DNA from: Pantoea stewartii subsp. stewartii
Lineage (GTDB): Bacteria > Pseudomonadota > Gammaproteobacteria > Enterobacterales > Enterobacteriaceae
Assembly: GCF_008801695.1 (NCBI RefSeq)
Contig: NZ_VZPF01000019.1
Span: 1-62,739 of the forward strand
DNA length: 62,739 nucleotides
Reading direction: 5' to 3'
Shown here in pieces: positions 41,772-52,220 of the stretch; the stretch's first letter is position 1; every line of letters starts with the position of its first letter. The notes beneath the pieces are model-generated. The model ran no database searches, was not told the origin of the DNA, and saw only the letters and a program-made list of their open reading frames with translations. A program made the position numbers and the translations under genes.

Positions 41772-42777
41772 AGCCACTCAAGAAAATTCTGCAGTTCATT
41801 CCACAGGTGCCCGCCTGCGTATCGCCCGTGAGCAAATGGGACTTACGCAGCAAAATGTCGCTGAACGCCTGTGCCTTAAACTTTCTACCGTGCGTGATAT
41901 TGAAGAAGACAAGTCACCTGCGGATTTAGCCTCTACCTTCCTGCGCGGTTATATTCGTTCCTATGCGCGTCTGGTGCATATTCCTGAAGAGGAACTGCTG
42001 CCGATGATGGCAAAACAGACGCCAGTGCGGGCAGCCAAAATCGAACCGATGCAAAGCTTCTCATTGGGTAAACGCCGCAAGAAGCGGGACGGCTGGTTAA
42101 TGATCTTCACCTGGCTGGTGGTCTTTGTTGTCGTGGGTCTGACGGGGGCCTGGTGGTGGCAAAACCATAAAGCCTCTCAGGATGAACTGGTGTCGATGTC
42201 CGACCAAAACGGCAGCAGCGGTGACAACAGCCAGTCGATTCCCTTAGGGCAAAACAGTGGTTCGTCCTCCGCGGCAGCGGATAACAGTACCAGCGTGCCG
42301 TTAACCAGTGGAAACAGCGCGGCGAACCCTGCTCCTGCTAACAGTGGCACAGCGGCCAGCACGCCCGCTGAAAACGACAACGCAAATGCAGCCACCTCCT
42401 CTTCGGCAGAGAACAATGCCGTGGTTTCACCCAGTCAGGCACCCGTAGAGAACACTACTGCACCGACGTCGTCGAACGCTACGCAGCCCATGCCTGTGGG
42501 CGCAGCGGCCGTCAGCGAACCTGCCGCCGATCCGAATGCGGTGGTGATGACTTTCACGGCTGATTGCTGGCTGGAAGTCAGCGATGCGACGGGCAAAAAA
42601 CTGTTTAGCGGTATTCAGCGCAGTGGCGGTAAACTGAGCCTGTCAGGAACGGCCCCGTATCGTCTGAAAATTGGTGCGCCGGCAGCTGTTCATGTCGAAT
42701 ATCAGAATAAACCCGTTGATTTAAGTCGCTTTATCCGTAATAACCAGGTTGCTCGCCTGACGTTGGGTGCGCAATAA
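41761..42777 (+). CDS. rodZ: Cytoskeleton protein RodZ
   Basis: RodZ links MreB to the peptidoglycan elongation machinery and sets rod shape. The 338-residue protein has a cytosolic helix-turn-helix domain (about 15-85: [22 protein letters not shown]) and a basic juxtamembrane region. One membrane helix ([21 protein letters not shown]) follows, then a long Ser/Asn/Ala/Pro-rich periplasmic linker and a C-terminal beta domain. The layout equals E. coli RodZ (337). It precedes ispG with a 39-base gap. Confidence 0.95.
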   Translation: MNTEATQENSAVHSTGARLRIAREQMGLTQQNVAERLCLKLSTVRDIEEDKSPADLASTFLRGYIRSYARLVHIPEEELLPMMAKQTPVRAAKIEPMQSFSLGKRRKKRDGWLMIFTWLVVFVVVGLTGAWWWQNHKASQDELVSMSDQNGSSGDNSQSIPLGQNSGSSSAAADNSTSVPLTSGNSAANPAPANSGTAASTPAENDNANAATSSSAENNAVVSPSQAPVENTTAPTSSNATQPMPVGAAAVSEPAADPNAVVMTFTADCWLEVSDATGKKLFSGIQRSGGKLSLSGTAPYRLKIGAPAAVHVEYQNKPVDLSRFIRNNQVARLTLGAQ

Positions 42778-42816
42778 CAGCGTAACGCGTGTTCCGGGCA
42801 ATTGTGGAGAAGAAAT

Positions 42817-43938
42817 ATGCATAACCAAGCACCCATTATCCGCCGTAAGTCCAAACGTATTTACGTCGGCCAGGTGCCGATTGGCGATGGTGCGCCCATC
42901 GCCGTTCAGTCAATGACGAACACCCGCACCACCGATGTGGCCGCGACGGTCAGTCAGATCAAAGCCCTTGAGCGCGTGGGGGTGGATATCGTTCGCGTGT
43001 CGGTGCCCACGATGGATGCCGCCGAAGCGTTTAAACTGATTAAGCAGCAGGTCAATGTCCCGCTGGTCGCCGATATCCATTTTGACTACCGTATCGCGCT
43101 GAAAGTGGCGGAGTACGGTGTGGATTGCCTGCGCATCAACCCCGGCAACATTGGTAACAACGAGCGTATCCGCTCTGTTGTTGACTGTGCCCGCGATAAA
43201 AATATTCCCATCCGCATCGGGGTTAACGCCGGATCGCTGGAAAAAGATCTGCAGGAAAAATACGGCGAACCTACGCCGCAGGCCCTGCTGGAATCGGCCA
43301 TGCGTCATGTCGATCATCTGGATCGCCTCAACTTCGATCAGTTTAAAATCAGCGTAAAAGCCTCGGATGTGTTCCTGGCCGTTGAGTCCTATCGTCTGCT
43401 GGCCAAACAAATTGAGCAGCCGCTGCACCTGGGGATCACCGAAGCGGGCGGCGCACGCGCGGGGGCAGTAAAATCCGCTATTGGTCTGGGATTACTGCTT
43501 TCAGAAGGCATCGGCGACACACTGCGTATCTCGCTGGCCGCTGACCCGGTAGAAGAAGTTAAAGTGGGCTTTGATATCCTGAAGTCGCTGCGTATCCGTT
43601 CACGCGGCATTAACTTCATTGCCTGCCCGACCTGTTCTCGTCAGGAGTTTGACGTGATTGGCACGGTAAACGCGCTGGAGCAGCGACTGGAAGACATTAT
43701 CACGCCGATGGATGTCTCTATCATTGGCTGTGTGGTGAATGGTCCGGGCGAAGCGACAGTGTCCACGCTGGGCGTGACCGGCAGCAACAAGAAAAGCGGT
43801 TTCTACGAAGACGGTGTCCGTCAGCGCGATCGTCTCGACAATGACAATATGATCGATCAACTGGAAGCACGCATTCGCGCCAAAGCGGCGATGCTGGATG
43901 AAACCCGTCGTATCGACGTACAGCAACTGGAAAAATAA
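42817..43938 (+). CDS. ispG: 4-hydroxy-3-methylbut-2-enyl diphosphate synthase
   Basis: IspG converts MEcPP to HMBPP in the MEP isoprenoid pathway and is essential in E. coli. The 373-residue protein carries the [4Fe-4S] ligands in CPTCSR (about residues 270-275) and [11 protein letters not shown] (about 305). ATG 42817 follows GGAGAAG; an upstream in-frame TTG is rejected. Because it needs a [4Fe-4S] cluster, it is another client affected by loss of the isc assembly genes. Confidence 0.96.
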   Translation: MHNQAPIIRRKSKRIYVGQVPIGDGAPIAVQSMTNTRTTDVAATVSQIKALERVGVDIVRVSVPTMDAAEAFKLIKQQVNVPLVADIHFDYRIALKVAEYGVDCLRINPGNIGNNERIRSVVDCARDKNIPIRIGVNAGSLEKDLQEKYGEPTPQALLESAMRHVDHLDRLNFDQFKISVKASDVFLAVESYRLLAKQIEQPLHLGITEAGGARAGAVKSAIGLGLLLSEGIGDTLRISLAADPVEEVKVGFDILKSLRIRSRGINFIACPTCSRQEFDVIGTVNALEQRLEDIITPMDVSIIGCVVNGPGEATVSTLGVTGSNKKSGFYEDGVRQRDRLDNDNMIDQLEARIRAKAAMLDETRRIDVQQLEK

Positions 43939-44043
43939 TCCTTTGCGCGTACGGCATGCACGACTTTTTTAGCTGAGCCTGTGCGGTTTCATCCTCATGA
44001 GGTATGATGCCGGACAGGTTTTTTTGCATTAAGAGATTTTAAC

Positions 44044-45318
44044 GTGGCGAAGAATATTCAAGCGATTCGCGGGATGAACGATTTTCTGCCTGCGGATACG
44101 GCCATCTGGCAACGAGTTGAAGATGTCCTGAAGTCCGTGCTGGCGAGTTATGGTTACAGCGAAATTCGCTTACCTATTGTAGAGCAAACTCCCCTGTTCA
44201 AACGTGCAATCGGTGAAGTCACCGATGTGGTTGAAAAAGAGATGTACACCTTTGACGATCGTAATGGCGAAAGCCTGACGCTTCGTCCGGAAGGGACGGC
44301 AGGCTGCGTACGTGCCGGTATCGAACACGGCTTGCTTTACAATCAGGAACAGCGCCTGTGGTACATGGGCCCTATGTTTCGCTACGAGCGTCCGCAAAAA
44401 GGGCGCTATCGCCAGTTCCACCAGATTGGTGTGGAAGTCTTTGGCCTGCAGGGGCCGGATATTGATGCCGAGCTGATTATGCTGAACGCCCGCTGGTGGA
44501 AAGCGTTAGGTATCGCCGACCATGTGCGCCTTGAACTGAACTCTATCGGTTCACTTGACGCGCGCGCCAGTTACCGCGAGGCGCTGGTTGCCTTTCTGGA
44601 ACAGCATAAAGAGGCGCTGGACGAGGACTGCAAACGCCGCATGTACAGCAACCCAATGCGCGTGCTTGACAGTAAAAACCCGGATATTCAGACGCTGCTG
44701 AACGATGCGCCTCAGCTTGGTGACTTCCTCGATGAAGAATCACGTGCCCACTTCGATGGCCTGCGTGCGTTGTTAGATGATGCCGGTATCGCTTACACGG
44801 TGAATCAGCGCCTGGTACGTGGGCTCGATTACTACAACCGCACGGTGATTGAATGGGTCACCGACAGCCTTGGCTCGCAGGGCACCGTATGCGGCGGCGG
44901 ACGTTACGATGGCCTGGTCGAACAACTGGGTGGACGTGCGACGCCAGGTGTCGGTTTTGCCATGGGCATGGAGCGTCTGGTGTTGTTAGTGCAGGCGGTG
45001 AACCCAGAATTTGAACCCGCGCGTAATGTCGATGTCTATGTTATCGCTTCAGGTCAGGGCGTTCAGTCAGCGGCAATGCAGCTGGCCGAAAAATTGCGTG
45101 ATCAGCTGCCCGATATGAAGTTGATGACTAACTTCGGCGGCGGGAACTTCAAGAAGCAATTTGCACGCGCAGATAAGTGGGGCGCTCGCGTGGCGCTGGT
45201 GCTGGGTGAAGATGAACAGAAAGCCGGCCAGGTCGTGATTAAAGATCTGCGCAATGGCGAACAGCAAACGCTGGCGCAGGCGGATGCTGCGGCTGCACTG
45301 CGCACGCTGTTACAGTAA
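44044..45318 (+). CDS. hisS: Histidine--tRNA ligase
   Basis: HisS charges tRNA-His. The 424-residue class II synthetase shows motif 2 ([21 protein letters not shown] region, about 112-132), the histidine signature [15 protein letters not shown] and motif 3 [11 protein letters not shown], followed by the anticodon-binding domain. Its length equals the E. coli enzyme. It is followed by yfgM after 38 bases with an AGGAGAGGG ribosome site. Confidence 0.97.
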   Translation: MAKNIQAIRGMNDFLPADTAIWQRVEDVLKSVLASYGYSEIRLPIVEQTPLFKRAIGEVTDVVEKEMYTFDDRNGESLTLRPEGTAGCVRAGIEHGLLYNQEQRLWYMGPMFRYERPQKGRYRQFHQIGVEVFGLQGPDIDAELIMLNARWWKALGIADHVRLELNSIGSLDARASYREALVAFLEQHKEALDEDCKRRMYSNPMRVLDSKNPDIQTLLNDAPQLGDFLDEESRAHFDGLRALLDDAGIAYTVNQRLVRGLDYYNRTVIEWVTDSLGSQGTVCGGGRYDGLVEQLGGRATPGVGFAMGMERLVLLVQAVNPEFEPARNVDVYVIASGQGVQSAAMQLAEKLRDQLPDMKLMTNFGGGNFKKQFARADKWGARVALVLGEDEQKAGQVVIKDLRNGEQQTLAQADAAAALRTLLQ

Positions 45319-45356
45319 GCGCGTTATGGCACAACCATTGAAAGGAGAGGGATTGC

Positions 45357-45974
45357 GTGGAAGTGTATAGCAATGAGAACGAACAGGTTGATGCGCTGCG
45401 TCGCTTTTTCGCCAACAACGGTAAAGCATTAGCCATTGGTGTGGTTATCGGTATTGCTGCATTAGGTGGCTGGCGTTACTGGTCGAGCCATGAGCAGGAT
45501 TCTGCTAAAACCGTGTCGGCTGAGTACCAGAAACTCACCAGTGCCATGCAGGTCAGCAAGCCTGAAACGCTGGAAGCCGTTAACACGTTTGCCCGCGAAA
45601 ACAGCAACACCTATGGTGCCCTGGCGGCGCTGGATCTGGCGAAGCAGTATGTCGACAGCAATCAGCTGGACAAGGCCGAAAGCCTGCTGCAAAACGGATT
45701 AAAAGACACCAAAGATGCCAATCTGCAGGCGGTAATTAACCTGCGCCTGGCACGCATTCAACTGCAACAGAATCAGGCTGATGCGGCACTTAAAACCCTT
45801 GACGGTGTGAAGGGTGATGGCTGGACAGCCATTGTGGCTGACATCCGCGGCGAAGCGCTGCTGAGCAAAGGCGATAAGCAGGGCGCGCGCGATGCATGGA
45901 GTAAAGGCGTCGAATCTGACGCGTCTCCGGCGCTGAAGCAAATGATGCAGATGAAGATGAATAACTTAAGCTAA
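45357..45974 (+). CDS. yfgM: Ancillary SecYEG translocon subunit YfgM
   Basis: YfgM is an inner-membrane protein that associates with PpiD and the SecYEG translocon in periplasmic folding. The 205-residue protein has a short cytosolic start (VEVYSNENEQVDALRRFF), one membrane helix (ALAIGVVIGIAALGGWRYW) and a periplasmic TPR-like domain. It starts at GTG 45357. It is between hisS and bamB, as in E. coli, and is likely co-transcribed with them. Confidence 0.93.
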   Translation: MEVYSNENEQVDALRRFFANNGKALAIGVVIGIAALGGWRYWSSHEQDSAKTVSAEYQKLTSAMQVSKPETLEAVNTFARENSNTYGALAALDLAKQYVDSNQLDKAESLLQNGLKDTKDANLQAVINLRLARIQLQQNQADAALKTLDGVKGDGWTAIVADIRGEALLSKGDKQGARDAWSKGVESDASPALKQMMQMKMNNLS

Positions 45975-45993
45975 GCCAGTCAAGAGAGAGCGC

Positions 45994-47175
45994 ATGGAAT
46001 TACGTAAATACCTGCTGCCGGGGCTGATTTCAGTCACCCTGCTCAGCGGTTGCTCGCTGTTCAGCGGCGAAGAAGATGTAGTGAAAATGGCCCCATTGCC
46101 GAAAGTGGAAAACCAGTTCACGCCGAAGACAGTATGGAGTACAGGCGTGGGCGACGGGATTGGCGATTTCTATTCCAACCTGCATCCGACCTGGCAAGAC
46201 GGCACCGTTTATGCGGCTGACCGCTTTGGTATCGTAAAAGCGCTCGATGCAGCGGATGGCAAAGAAAAATGGAAAGTCGACCTCTCTGAGAAAACCGGCT
46301 TCTTCTCTAAAAACCTGTCTGCCATGCTGTCCGGTGGTATTACCGTCAGCGGCGATCGCCTGTATATCGGCAGTGAGCGCGGTCAGGTTTATGCCCTGAA
46401 CACCAGTGATGGTTCGATTGTATGGCAAGCTAAAGCGGCTGGCGAAGCGCTGTCGCGTCCTGTGGTCAGCGATGGCCTGGTGCTGATTCATACCAGTAAC
46501 GGTATGTTGCAGGGTCTGGATCAGGCGACCGGGGCGGTGAAGTGGACCGTGAACCTGGACATGCCTGCGCTGTCGCTGCGCGGTGAATCAGCCCCGTCAG
46601 TTGCCTTTGGTGGCGCGATTGTGGGCGGCGACAACGGACGCGTCAGCGCCGTGATCATGAATCAGGGCCAGTTGATTTGGCAGCAGCGTATTTCACAGCC
46701 GAGCGGGGCGACGGAAATCGACCGCCTGAGCGACGTGGATACCACGCCGATCATTGTAAATGGTGTGGTTTACGCGCTGGCGTACAATGGCAACCTTTCC
46801 GCACTGGATCTGCGTTCAGGGCAGATTTTATGGAAACGTGAAATTGGCGGCGTGAAAGATCTGATTGTCGATGCCGGGCGTATCTACCTGGTGGATCAGG
46901 ACGATCGTGTGATTGCCCTGAATGCGGATGGCGGTGTCGCTATCTGGCGTCAAAGCGAGCTGCTGCATCGTAATCTGACCTCACCGGTGCTGTATAATGG
47001 CTACATCGTCGTCGGTGACGGCGAAGGCTACCTGCACTGGCTGAACACCACGGATGGCCGCTTTGTTGCCCAGCAAAAACTGGATAGCTCGGGCTTCCAG
47101 ACTGAGCCTGTTGTCGCCAGCGACAAGCTGCTGATTCAGTCGAAAGATGGTGAAGTTTATGCCATTACCCGCTAA
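45994..47175 (+). CDS. bamB: Outer-membrane protein assembly factor BamB
   Basis: BamB is a lipoprotein of the BAM complex that inserts beta-barrel proteins. The 393-residue precursor has the lipobox LLSGC (Cys at about 20) and an eight-bladed PQQ-like beta-propeller, with repeated motifs such as ALNTSDGSIVWQAKAAGEA and ALDLRSGQILWKREIGG. Its length matches E. coli BamB (392). A terminator follows. Confidence 0.96.
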   Translation: MELRKYLLPGLISVTLLSGCSLFSGEEDVVKMAPLPKVENQFTPKTVWSTGVGDGIGDFYSNLHPTWQDGTVYAADRFGIVKALDAADGKEKWKVDLSEKTGFFSKNLSAMLSGGITVSGDRLYIGSERGQVYALNTSDGSIVWQAKAAGEALSRPVVSDGLVLIHTSNGMLQGLDQATGAVKWTVNLDMPALSLRGESAPSVAFGGAIVGGDNGRVSAVIMNQGQLIWQQRISQPSGATEIDRLSDVDTTPIIVNGVVYALAYNGNLSALDLRSGQILWKREIGGVKDLIVDAGRIYLVDQDDRVIALNADGGVAIWRQSELLHRNLTSPVLYNGYIVVGDGEGYLHWLNTTDGRFVAQQKLDSSGFQTEPVVASDKLLIQSKDGEVYAITR

Positions 47176-47214
47176 CGGGTAAGTTGTCAGGCAGGGTTAT
47201 CCTTCCGGCACAGC

Positions 47215-47250
47215 GGCTCCTGATTTCATCAGGGGCCGTTTCGTTTTTAG
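47215..47250 (+). terminator. bamB terminator
   Basis: The imperfect stem GGCTCCTGA/TCAGGGGCC (47215-47237) is followed by a T-rich stretch, 40 bases after the bamB stop. Confidence 0.7.
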
Positions 47251-47302
47251 TCAGGCATGGTATCCTTTGCGCCGTAAGCCTGAACTGAACGGCTAAAGCC
47301 GT

Positions 47303-47308
47303 TATAAT
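47303..47308 (+). promoter_or_regulatory. der -10 element
   Basis: A consensus TATAAT lies 42 bases before the der start codon, suggesting its own promoter after the bamB terminator. Confidence 0.4.
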
Positions 47309-47349
47309 CACGCCATTCGGGCGAATTAATACATTATTGAGGCATTGTT

Positions 47350-48834
47350 ATGGTACCTGTGGTCGCGCTGGTTGGGCGTCCCAATGTGGGAAAATCTACG
47401 CTGTTTAACCGTTTAACTCGCACACGAGATGCGCTGGTAGCGGATTTTCCTGGACTGACTCGCGATCGCAAATATGGTCGCGCCGAAGTGGAAGGGCGCG
47501 AATTCATTGTTATCGATACCGGCGGTATTGATGGCACCGAAGACGGTGTTGAAACGCGTATGGCGGAACAGTCGCTGCTGGCGATTGAAGAAGCCGACGT
47601 GGTGCTGTTTATGGTGGATGCCCGTGCAGGCATGATGCCCGCCGATCAGCAAATTGCAAAACATCTGCGCGCACGTCAAAAAGCGACATTCCTGGTCGCG
47701 AATAAAACGGACGGGCTCGATCCGGATCAGGCGATTGTGGATTTCTATTCACTGGGTCTGGGGGAGATCTACGCTATCGCCGCGTCCCACGGCCGTGGTG
47801 TGACCAGCCTGCTGGAGACGGCGCTGCTGCCGTGGATGGAAAAGGTTGATCCCGTAGAAGTCACCGAAGAAGATGAAAACGAAGCCTACTGGGCCGCGTT
47901 AGCCGCAGAAGAGAACGGTGAGGAAGAGGAAGAAGAGGACGATTTCGACCCGACCACACTGCCGATCAAGCTGGCGATTGTCGGACGTCCAAACGTCGGT
48001 AAGTCTACGCTGACTAACCGCATTCTGGGTGAAGATCGCGTGGTCGTTTATGACATGCCAGGCACCACGCGCGACAGTATCTACATCCCGATGGAACGTG
48101 ACGATCGTGAATATGTGCTGATCGATACCGCCGGGGTGCGTAAGCGCGGCAAAATCACCGATACGGTGGAGAAATTCTCGGTCATCAAAACCCTGCAGGC
48201 GATTGAAGACGCTAACGTGGTGATGCTGGTGATCGATGCGCGCGCCGGCATTTCCGATCAGGATTTGTCACTGCTCGGCTTTATCCTGAACAGCGGCCGC
48301 TCACTGGTGATCGTGGTGAACAAGTGGGATGGTCTGTCGCAGGAAGTGCGTGATGAAGTCAAAGAGACGCTGGACTTCCGTCTGGGCTTCATCGACTTTG
48401 CGCGCGTGCACTTTATTTCTGCGCTGCATGGCAGCGGTGTAGGCAACCTGTTTGAATCGGTAACCGAAGCGTACGACTGCTCAACGAAGCGTGTAAACAC
48501 CTCGCTGCTGACGCGCATCATGAACATGGCGGCAGAAGACCATCAGCCACCGCTGGTGCGTGGTCGCCGCGTTAAGCTGAAGTACGCCCACGCGGGTGGC
48601 TATAACCCACCGATTGTGGTGATTCACGGCAACCAGGTGAAAGATTTACCGGACTCCTACAAGCGTTACCTGATGAACTATTTCCGTCGTTCTCTGAACG
48701 TAATGGGCACGCCAATCCGCATTCAGTTTAAAGAGGGTGAAAACCCGTATGAAGGCAAGCGTAACCTGTTAACGCCAACGCAACAGCGTAAGCGTAAGCG
48801 TCTGATGGCGCACATGAAGAAAAATAAGCGTTAA
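47350..48834 (+). CDS. der: Ribosome biogenesis GTPase Der (EngA)
   Basis: Der is an essential GTPase of 50S subunit maturation with two tandem G domains. The 494-residue protein shows both P-loops (GRPNVGKST near residues 9 and 213), both NKxD motifs (NKTDG, NKWDG) and the acidic linker ([14 protein letters not shown]) between the domains. A C-terminal KH-like domain ends in a basic tail. A strong terminator follows. Confidence 0.97.
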   Translation: MVPVVALVGRPNVGKSTLFNRLTRTRDALVADFPGLTRDRKYGRAEVEGREFIVIDTGGIDGTEDGVETRMAEQSLLAIEEADVVLFMVDARAGMMPADQQIAKHLRARQKATFLVANKTDGLDPDQAIVDFYSLGLGEIYAIAASHGRGVTSLLETALLPWMEKVDPVEVTEEDENEAYWAALAAEENGEEEEEEDDFDPTTLPIKLAIVGRPNVGKSTLTNRILGEDRVVVYDMPGTTRDSIYIPMERDDREYVLIDTAGVRKRGKITDTVEKFSVIKTLQAIEDANVVMLVIDARAGISDQDLSLLGFILNSGRSLVIVVNKWDGLSQEVRDEVKETLDFRLGFIDFARVHFISALHGSGVGNLFESVTEAYDCSTKRVNTSLLTRIMNMAAEDHQPPLVRGRRVKLKYAHAGGYNPPIVVIHGNQVKDLPDSYKRYLMNYFRRSLNVMGTPIRIQFKEGENPYEGKRNLLTPTQQRKRKRLMAHMKKNKR

Positions 48835-48842
48835 CTAATCGA

Positions 48843-48865
48843 GGGCCAGATGGCCCTTTTTTTTT
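48843..48865 (+). terminator. der terminator
   Basis: The stem GGGCCA/TGGCCC with a two-base loop is followed by nine T residues. Confidence 0.88.
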
Positions 48866-48922
48866 GCCCTGGCATTGTGCTTATTTACACAATGGTGAAA
48901 AACGCTGCGCCAGAACTGTGGA

Positions 48923-49090
48923 CATTTCGTACCCGACAGCGGCAAGGTCCACTGCCCAGGATGGGATATCCGCTGTCACAGGGCGCCTGTCTGTCCCGAT
49001 TGTCATCAACCCTTACGTGACTGAGGCGAGGTGACCGATGACGTCTGCCAGCATGCGGGTTTACTTTCCCGATACCGACTGACGTACATC
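48923..49090 (+). pseudogene. yfgJ: Decayed yfgJ (zinc-ribbon protein)
   Basis: E. coli carries yfgJ, a small zinc-ribbon protein, directly after der. Here one frame gives CPDCHQPLRD followed by a stop, matching the YfgJ core CPDCHQPLQV. A second frame shortly downstream gives VCQHAGLLSRYRL, like FCQHGHGLISKKRV. Several CxxC-type cysteines survive, but the frame is shifted and no valid start is seen. The remnant ends just before the second MITE. Confidence 0.6.
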
Positions 49091-49212
49091 CTCGCCCCCT
49101 TAAAAGCTCAAAACATCACTTTAGTTGTCCGCTGGGCTACTCTCTGGATCGGCGTGGCCTTATCCAGCGTAAAAATTTGTAGCGAAAATGCTATTGCTTA
49201 GTAACAAACAGG

Positions 49213-49403
49213 GGCTTTGTTGAATAAATGGATTTTATGCTGTGGTACTATGAAAACGGTTGTTTCAGATAACATAAAATCAATGCGTTACATGCTTGCG
49301 TATGACGGTGTTCTGTCTGGCATCAGCGTTTTCTACCAAAACAGTGCAGACAAAACAGAATGATTACCTATTATTCAACAAAGCCCTATTATTCAACAAA
49401 GCC
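49213..49403. mobile_element. MITE with IS903-like ends, copy 2, with duplicated right end
   Basis: Positions 49213-49385 repeat the 173-bp MITE at 1902-2074 with one difference (49287). The last 18 bases, ctattattcaacaaagcc, are repeated in tandem at 49386-49403. The whole unit is bordered by a perfect 9-bp direct repeat, acaaacagg, at 49204-49212 and 49404-49412. That is the duplication length expected for IS903-group transposition. Confidence 0.92.
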
Positions 49404-49412
49404 ACAAACAGG

Positions 49413-49640
49413 TTTAAAACCTCACTGCATAATGTACCAGGTGGTACAATTTCGCCGCGTCATGACGGAGTATCGCCTGCTCTGGCTTCCTCCGGAAACA
49501 TATCATTCATTTCATGGACGCAGGTCTGATTTAATTGGAATTAAAACAACGCCGTCTCATTAACCTGCAACGTTAACCGCGATACGCGCGAAAAGCGGCG
49601 GGCGAAAGAGCGGACTTTGTTTATCAGGAGAGTAAGTGTT
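49413..49640. other. Intergenic region upstream of the PQQ dehydrogenase
   Basis: I see no gene here. A small inverted repeat gtacc-aggt-ggtac lies at about 49436-49449. The stretch before 49641 includes the ribosome site tcaggagag of the dehydrogenase. The promoter is not clear. Confidence 0.4.
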
Positions 49641-52082
49641 ATGGCTGAAACATCCTCTCGATCCGGTAAAGGATTGAGAATATGGTCTGTGCTGCTCGGG
49701 CTGGTGCTACTGGCAACCGGCCTGTTCTTTGCTGTTGGCGGGGGACAACTCGCAACGCTTGGCGGCAGTTGGTATTTCCTGGTTGCGGGCATCGTTATCG
49801 TGCTGTCAGCCATTCAGTTTTTACGGGCAAAATCCTCAGCGGTTGTGCTTTTCCTGCTGGCATTTGTAGGGACTTTAGTCTGGGCGGTGGTGGACGCTGG
49901 CCTGGTCTTCTGGCCACTGGTTTCTCGCCTGATGGTGCCCGCCGGTTTAATGATTCTGGCCTTCCTTACCTGGCCCGCCTTACGCAAGCGCGAGAATAAA
50001 CCTTCGCTGGCAAAACTCTCTTATGCGCTGTCTGCCGTCATCGCCGTGGGTATGGTGGCTACATTAGTCCAGATGTTCCAGCCGCATCCAACTGTGGCGG
50101 CAACGGGTCCTGAACTGCCGCTGATTCCGGTAGAGAAATCGAAGCAACAGCAAAACTGGGATAACTACGGTAATACCGCTGGCGGCAGCCGTTTTGTCGC
50201 GCTCGATCAGATAACCCGTGACAACGTGAAGGATCTGCAGGTTGCCTGGACTTACCGTACGGGGGACATTCCCGAAAGCCCAACCGGTAACGGTGCGGAA
50301 GATCAGGAAACGCCGTTGCAGGTCGGTAATACACTTTACCTGTGCACGCCGCACAATAATGTCATTGCCGTCGAAGCTGACAGTGGAAAGCAGATCTGGA
50401 AGCGTGAAATCAACGCACAGGCTGAAGTCTGGCCTCGCTGCCGTGGTCTGGCCTATTTCGACGCGACGAAACCGCTGAACCAGCCAACGCAGCCCGGCTC
50501 AACGCCAGTACCGGCCATAACGCTGGCGGCAGGAGACAGCTGTCAGCGCCGTATTCTGATGAATACTATCGATGCGCGCCTGATTGCGATCAACGCCGAC
50601 AACGGTGAATTCTGTGAAGACTTCGGTAACCATGGCATCGTCGATCTGAAAGCGGGCTTAGGTGATGCGCCCGATCCGCTTTATCAGCTGACCTCAGCCC
50701 CAACGCTTGCCGGAACCACGGTGGTCGTGGGCGGCCGCGTGGCGGATAACGTGAAAACCGACATGCCTGGCGGCGTGTTGCGCGGTTTTGATGTGATCAC
50801 CGGTAAAATGCGCTGGGCGTTTGACCCGGGCAATGTCGATCCTAATGCCATCCTGATGCCTGGCAAGGACTATACGCGCAGTACGCCGAACTCCTGGGCG
50901 CCGATGTCGTACGATGCGGCCATGAACACCGTGTTCATTCCTATGGGCAGCTCCTCCGTTGACCTGTGGGGAGCCAATCGTACCGCGCTGGACCATAAAT
51001 ATGGAGCCTCGGTACTCGCGCTGGACGCGACAACCGGTAAAGAGAAGTGGGTTTATCAGAACGTTCATAACGATCTGTGGGACTTCGACCTGCCGATGCA
51101 GCCCAGCCTGATCGACTTCCCGATGAAGGATGGCAGCACCAAACCTGCGGTCGTCATCGGCGGTAAAACCGGCATGATTTTTGTGCTGGATCGTCTGACC
51201 GGTAAGCCGCTCACCAAGGTTGAAGAGCTGCCGATGCCGCAGGGTGATATCCCGAACGAGCAATATACAAAAACCCAGCCGCATTCGACCGGTATGCCGA
51301 TGATTGGTAATCAGACGCTGAAAGAGTCGGATATGTGGGGCGCAACCCCGTTCGATCAGCTGGCCTGCCGTATCGCGTTTAAGTCAATGCGCTACAACGG
51401 CCTGTTTACCGTACCTGGCACTGATAAGTCGCTGAGTTTCCCGGGTTCACTGGGCGGGATGAACTGGGGCAGTATGTCCACCGATCCGAATAACAACCTG
51501 TTGTTTGTTAACGACATGCGTTTAGGATTATGGGTACAGATGATCCCGGTTGATACCAGCAAAATTTCACGCGGCAGCAACGGGGGGGAAGCCATCAATA
51601 CCGGTATGGGCGCGGTTCCGTTGAAAGGCACGCCTTATGCCGTGAACAAAAACCGCTTTATGTCACCGTTGGGTATTCCTTGCCAGGCGCCACCGTTTGG
51701 TACCCTGTCTGCGATTGACATGAAAACCCAGAAAATCGTCTGGCAGGTGCCGGTAGGTACGGTAGAAGATACCGGTCCGTTCGGCATCAAAATGCGCGCG
51801 AAAATGCCTATTGGCATGCCGACGCTGGGCGGTACGCTGGCGACGCAGGGTGGACTGGTGTTTATTGCCGGTACTCAGGACTACTACCTGCGCGCGTTCG
51901 ATAGCGCCACCGGTAAAGAAGTCTGGAAAGCCCGTTTGCCTGTCGGCAGTCAGGGTGGACCGATGAGTTATGTCTCACCGAAAACCGGTAAACAGTACAT
52001 CGTGATTTCCGCGGGCGGCGCACGCCAGTCGCCGGATCGTGGTGACTATGTGATTGCTTATGCGCTGCCAGACAGCAAATAA
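49641..52082 (+). CDS. Membrane-bound PQQ-dependent dehydrogenase (glucose/quinate/shikimate family)
   Basis: This 813-residue enzyme matches the family of E. coli Gcd. Five membrane helices (about residues 1-145) are followed by a periplasmic PQQ beta-propeller. The catalytic aspartate is at about residue 478 (HNDLWDFDLPMQP, like HHDLWDMDLP of Gcd). Such enzymes oxidise sugars or quinate/shikimate in the periplasm and pass electrons to ubiquinone. Similarity to Gcd is moderate, so the substrate is not certain. It requires PQQ, and no pqq genes are in the window. It sits in the variable island next to the MITE and is absent from this place in E. coli. Confidence 0.85.
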   Translation: MAETSSRSGKGLRIWSVLLGLVLLATGLFFAVGGGQLATLGGSWYFLVAGIVIVLSAIQFLRAKSSAVVLFLLAFVGTLVWAVVDAGLVFWPLVSRLMVPAGLMILAFLTWPALRKRENKPSLAKLSYALSAVIAVGMVATLVQMFQPHPTVAATGPELPLIPVEKSKQQQNWDNYGNTAGGSRFVALDQITRDNVKDLQVAWTYRTGDIPESPTGNGAEDQETPLQVGNTLYLCTPHNNVIAVEADSGKQIWKREINAQAEVWPRCRGLAYFDATKPLNQPTQPGSTPVPAITLAAGDSCQRRILMNTIDARLIAINADNGEFCEDFGNHGIVDLKAGLGDAPDPLYQLTSAPTLAGTTVVVGGRVADNVKTDMPGGVLRGFDVITGKMRWAFDPGNVDPNAILMPGKDYTRSTPNSWAPMSYDAAMNTVFIPMGSSSVDLWGANRTALDHKYGASVLALDATTGKEKWVYQNVHNDLWDFDLPMQPSLIDFPMKDGSTKPAVVIGGKTGMIFVLDRLTGKPLTKVEELPMPQGDIPNEQYTKTQPHSTGMPMIGNQTLKESDMWGATPFDQLACRIAFKSMRYNGLFTVPGTDKSLSFPGSLGGMNWGSMSTDPNNNLLFVNDMRLGLWVQMIPVDTSKISRGSNGGEAINTGMGAVPLKGTPYAVNKNRFMSPLGIPCQAPPFGTLSAIDMKTQKIVWQVPVGTVEDTGPFGIKMRAKMPIGMPTLGGTLATQGGLVFIAGTQDYYLRAFDSATGKEVWKARLPVGSQGGPMSYVSPKTGKQYIVISAGGARQSPDRGDYVIAYALPDSK

Positions 52083-52099
52083 GCGACGATAAAACAAAA

Positions 52100-52122
52100 G
52101 GGCCATCGTGGCCCTTTTTTTT
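52100..52122 (+). terminator. Terminator of the PQQ dehydrogenase gene
   Basis: The stem GGGCCA/TGGCCC is followed by eight T residues. Confidence 0.86.
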
Positions 52123-52193
52123 GCGTAACGGAAAACCCGTTTTCCCGACAGGATAAGCTACGGGTTCATAAGACGTGCCGCAGGGCAAACCCG

Positions 52194-52218
52194 AAGCCGC
52201 CTTCTGAGAAGGCGGCTT
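52194..52218. terminator. Hairpin at the end of the emfourin gene
   Basis: The perfect 11-bp stem AAGCCGCCTTC/GAAGGCGGCTT lies just past the minus-strand emfourin gene. The T-run is weak on that strand, so it may act as an mRNA stabiliser or weak terminator. Confidence 0.5.
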
Positions 52219-52220
52219 TG

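Noticed and set aside
49296..49529. Open frame crossing the second MITE
   Set aside because: It begins in the repeat element and crosses its duplicated end, so coding is not plausible.
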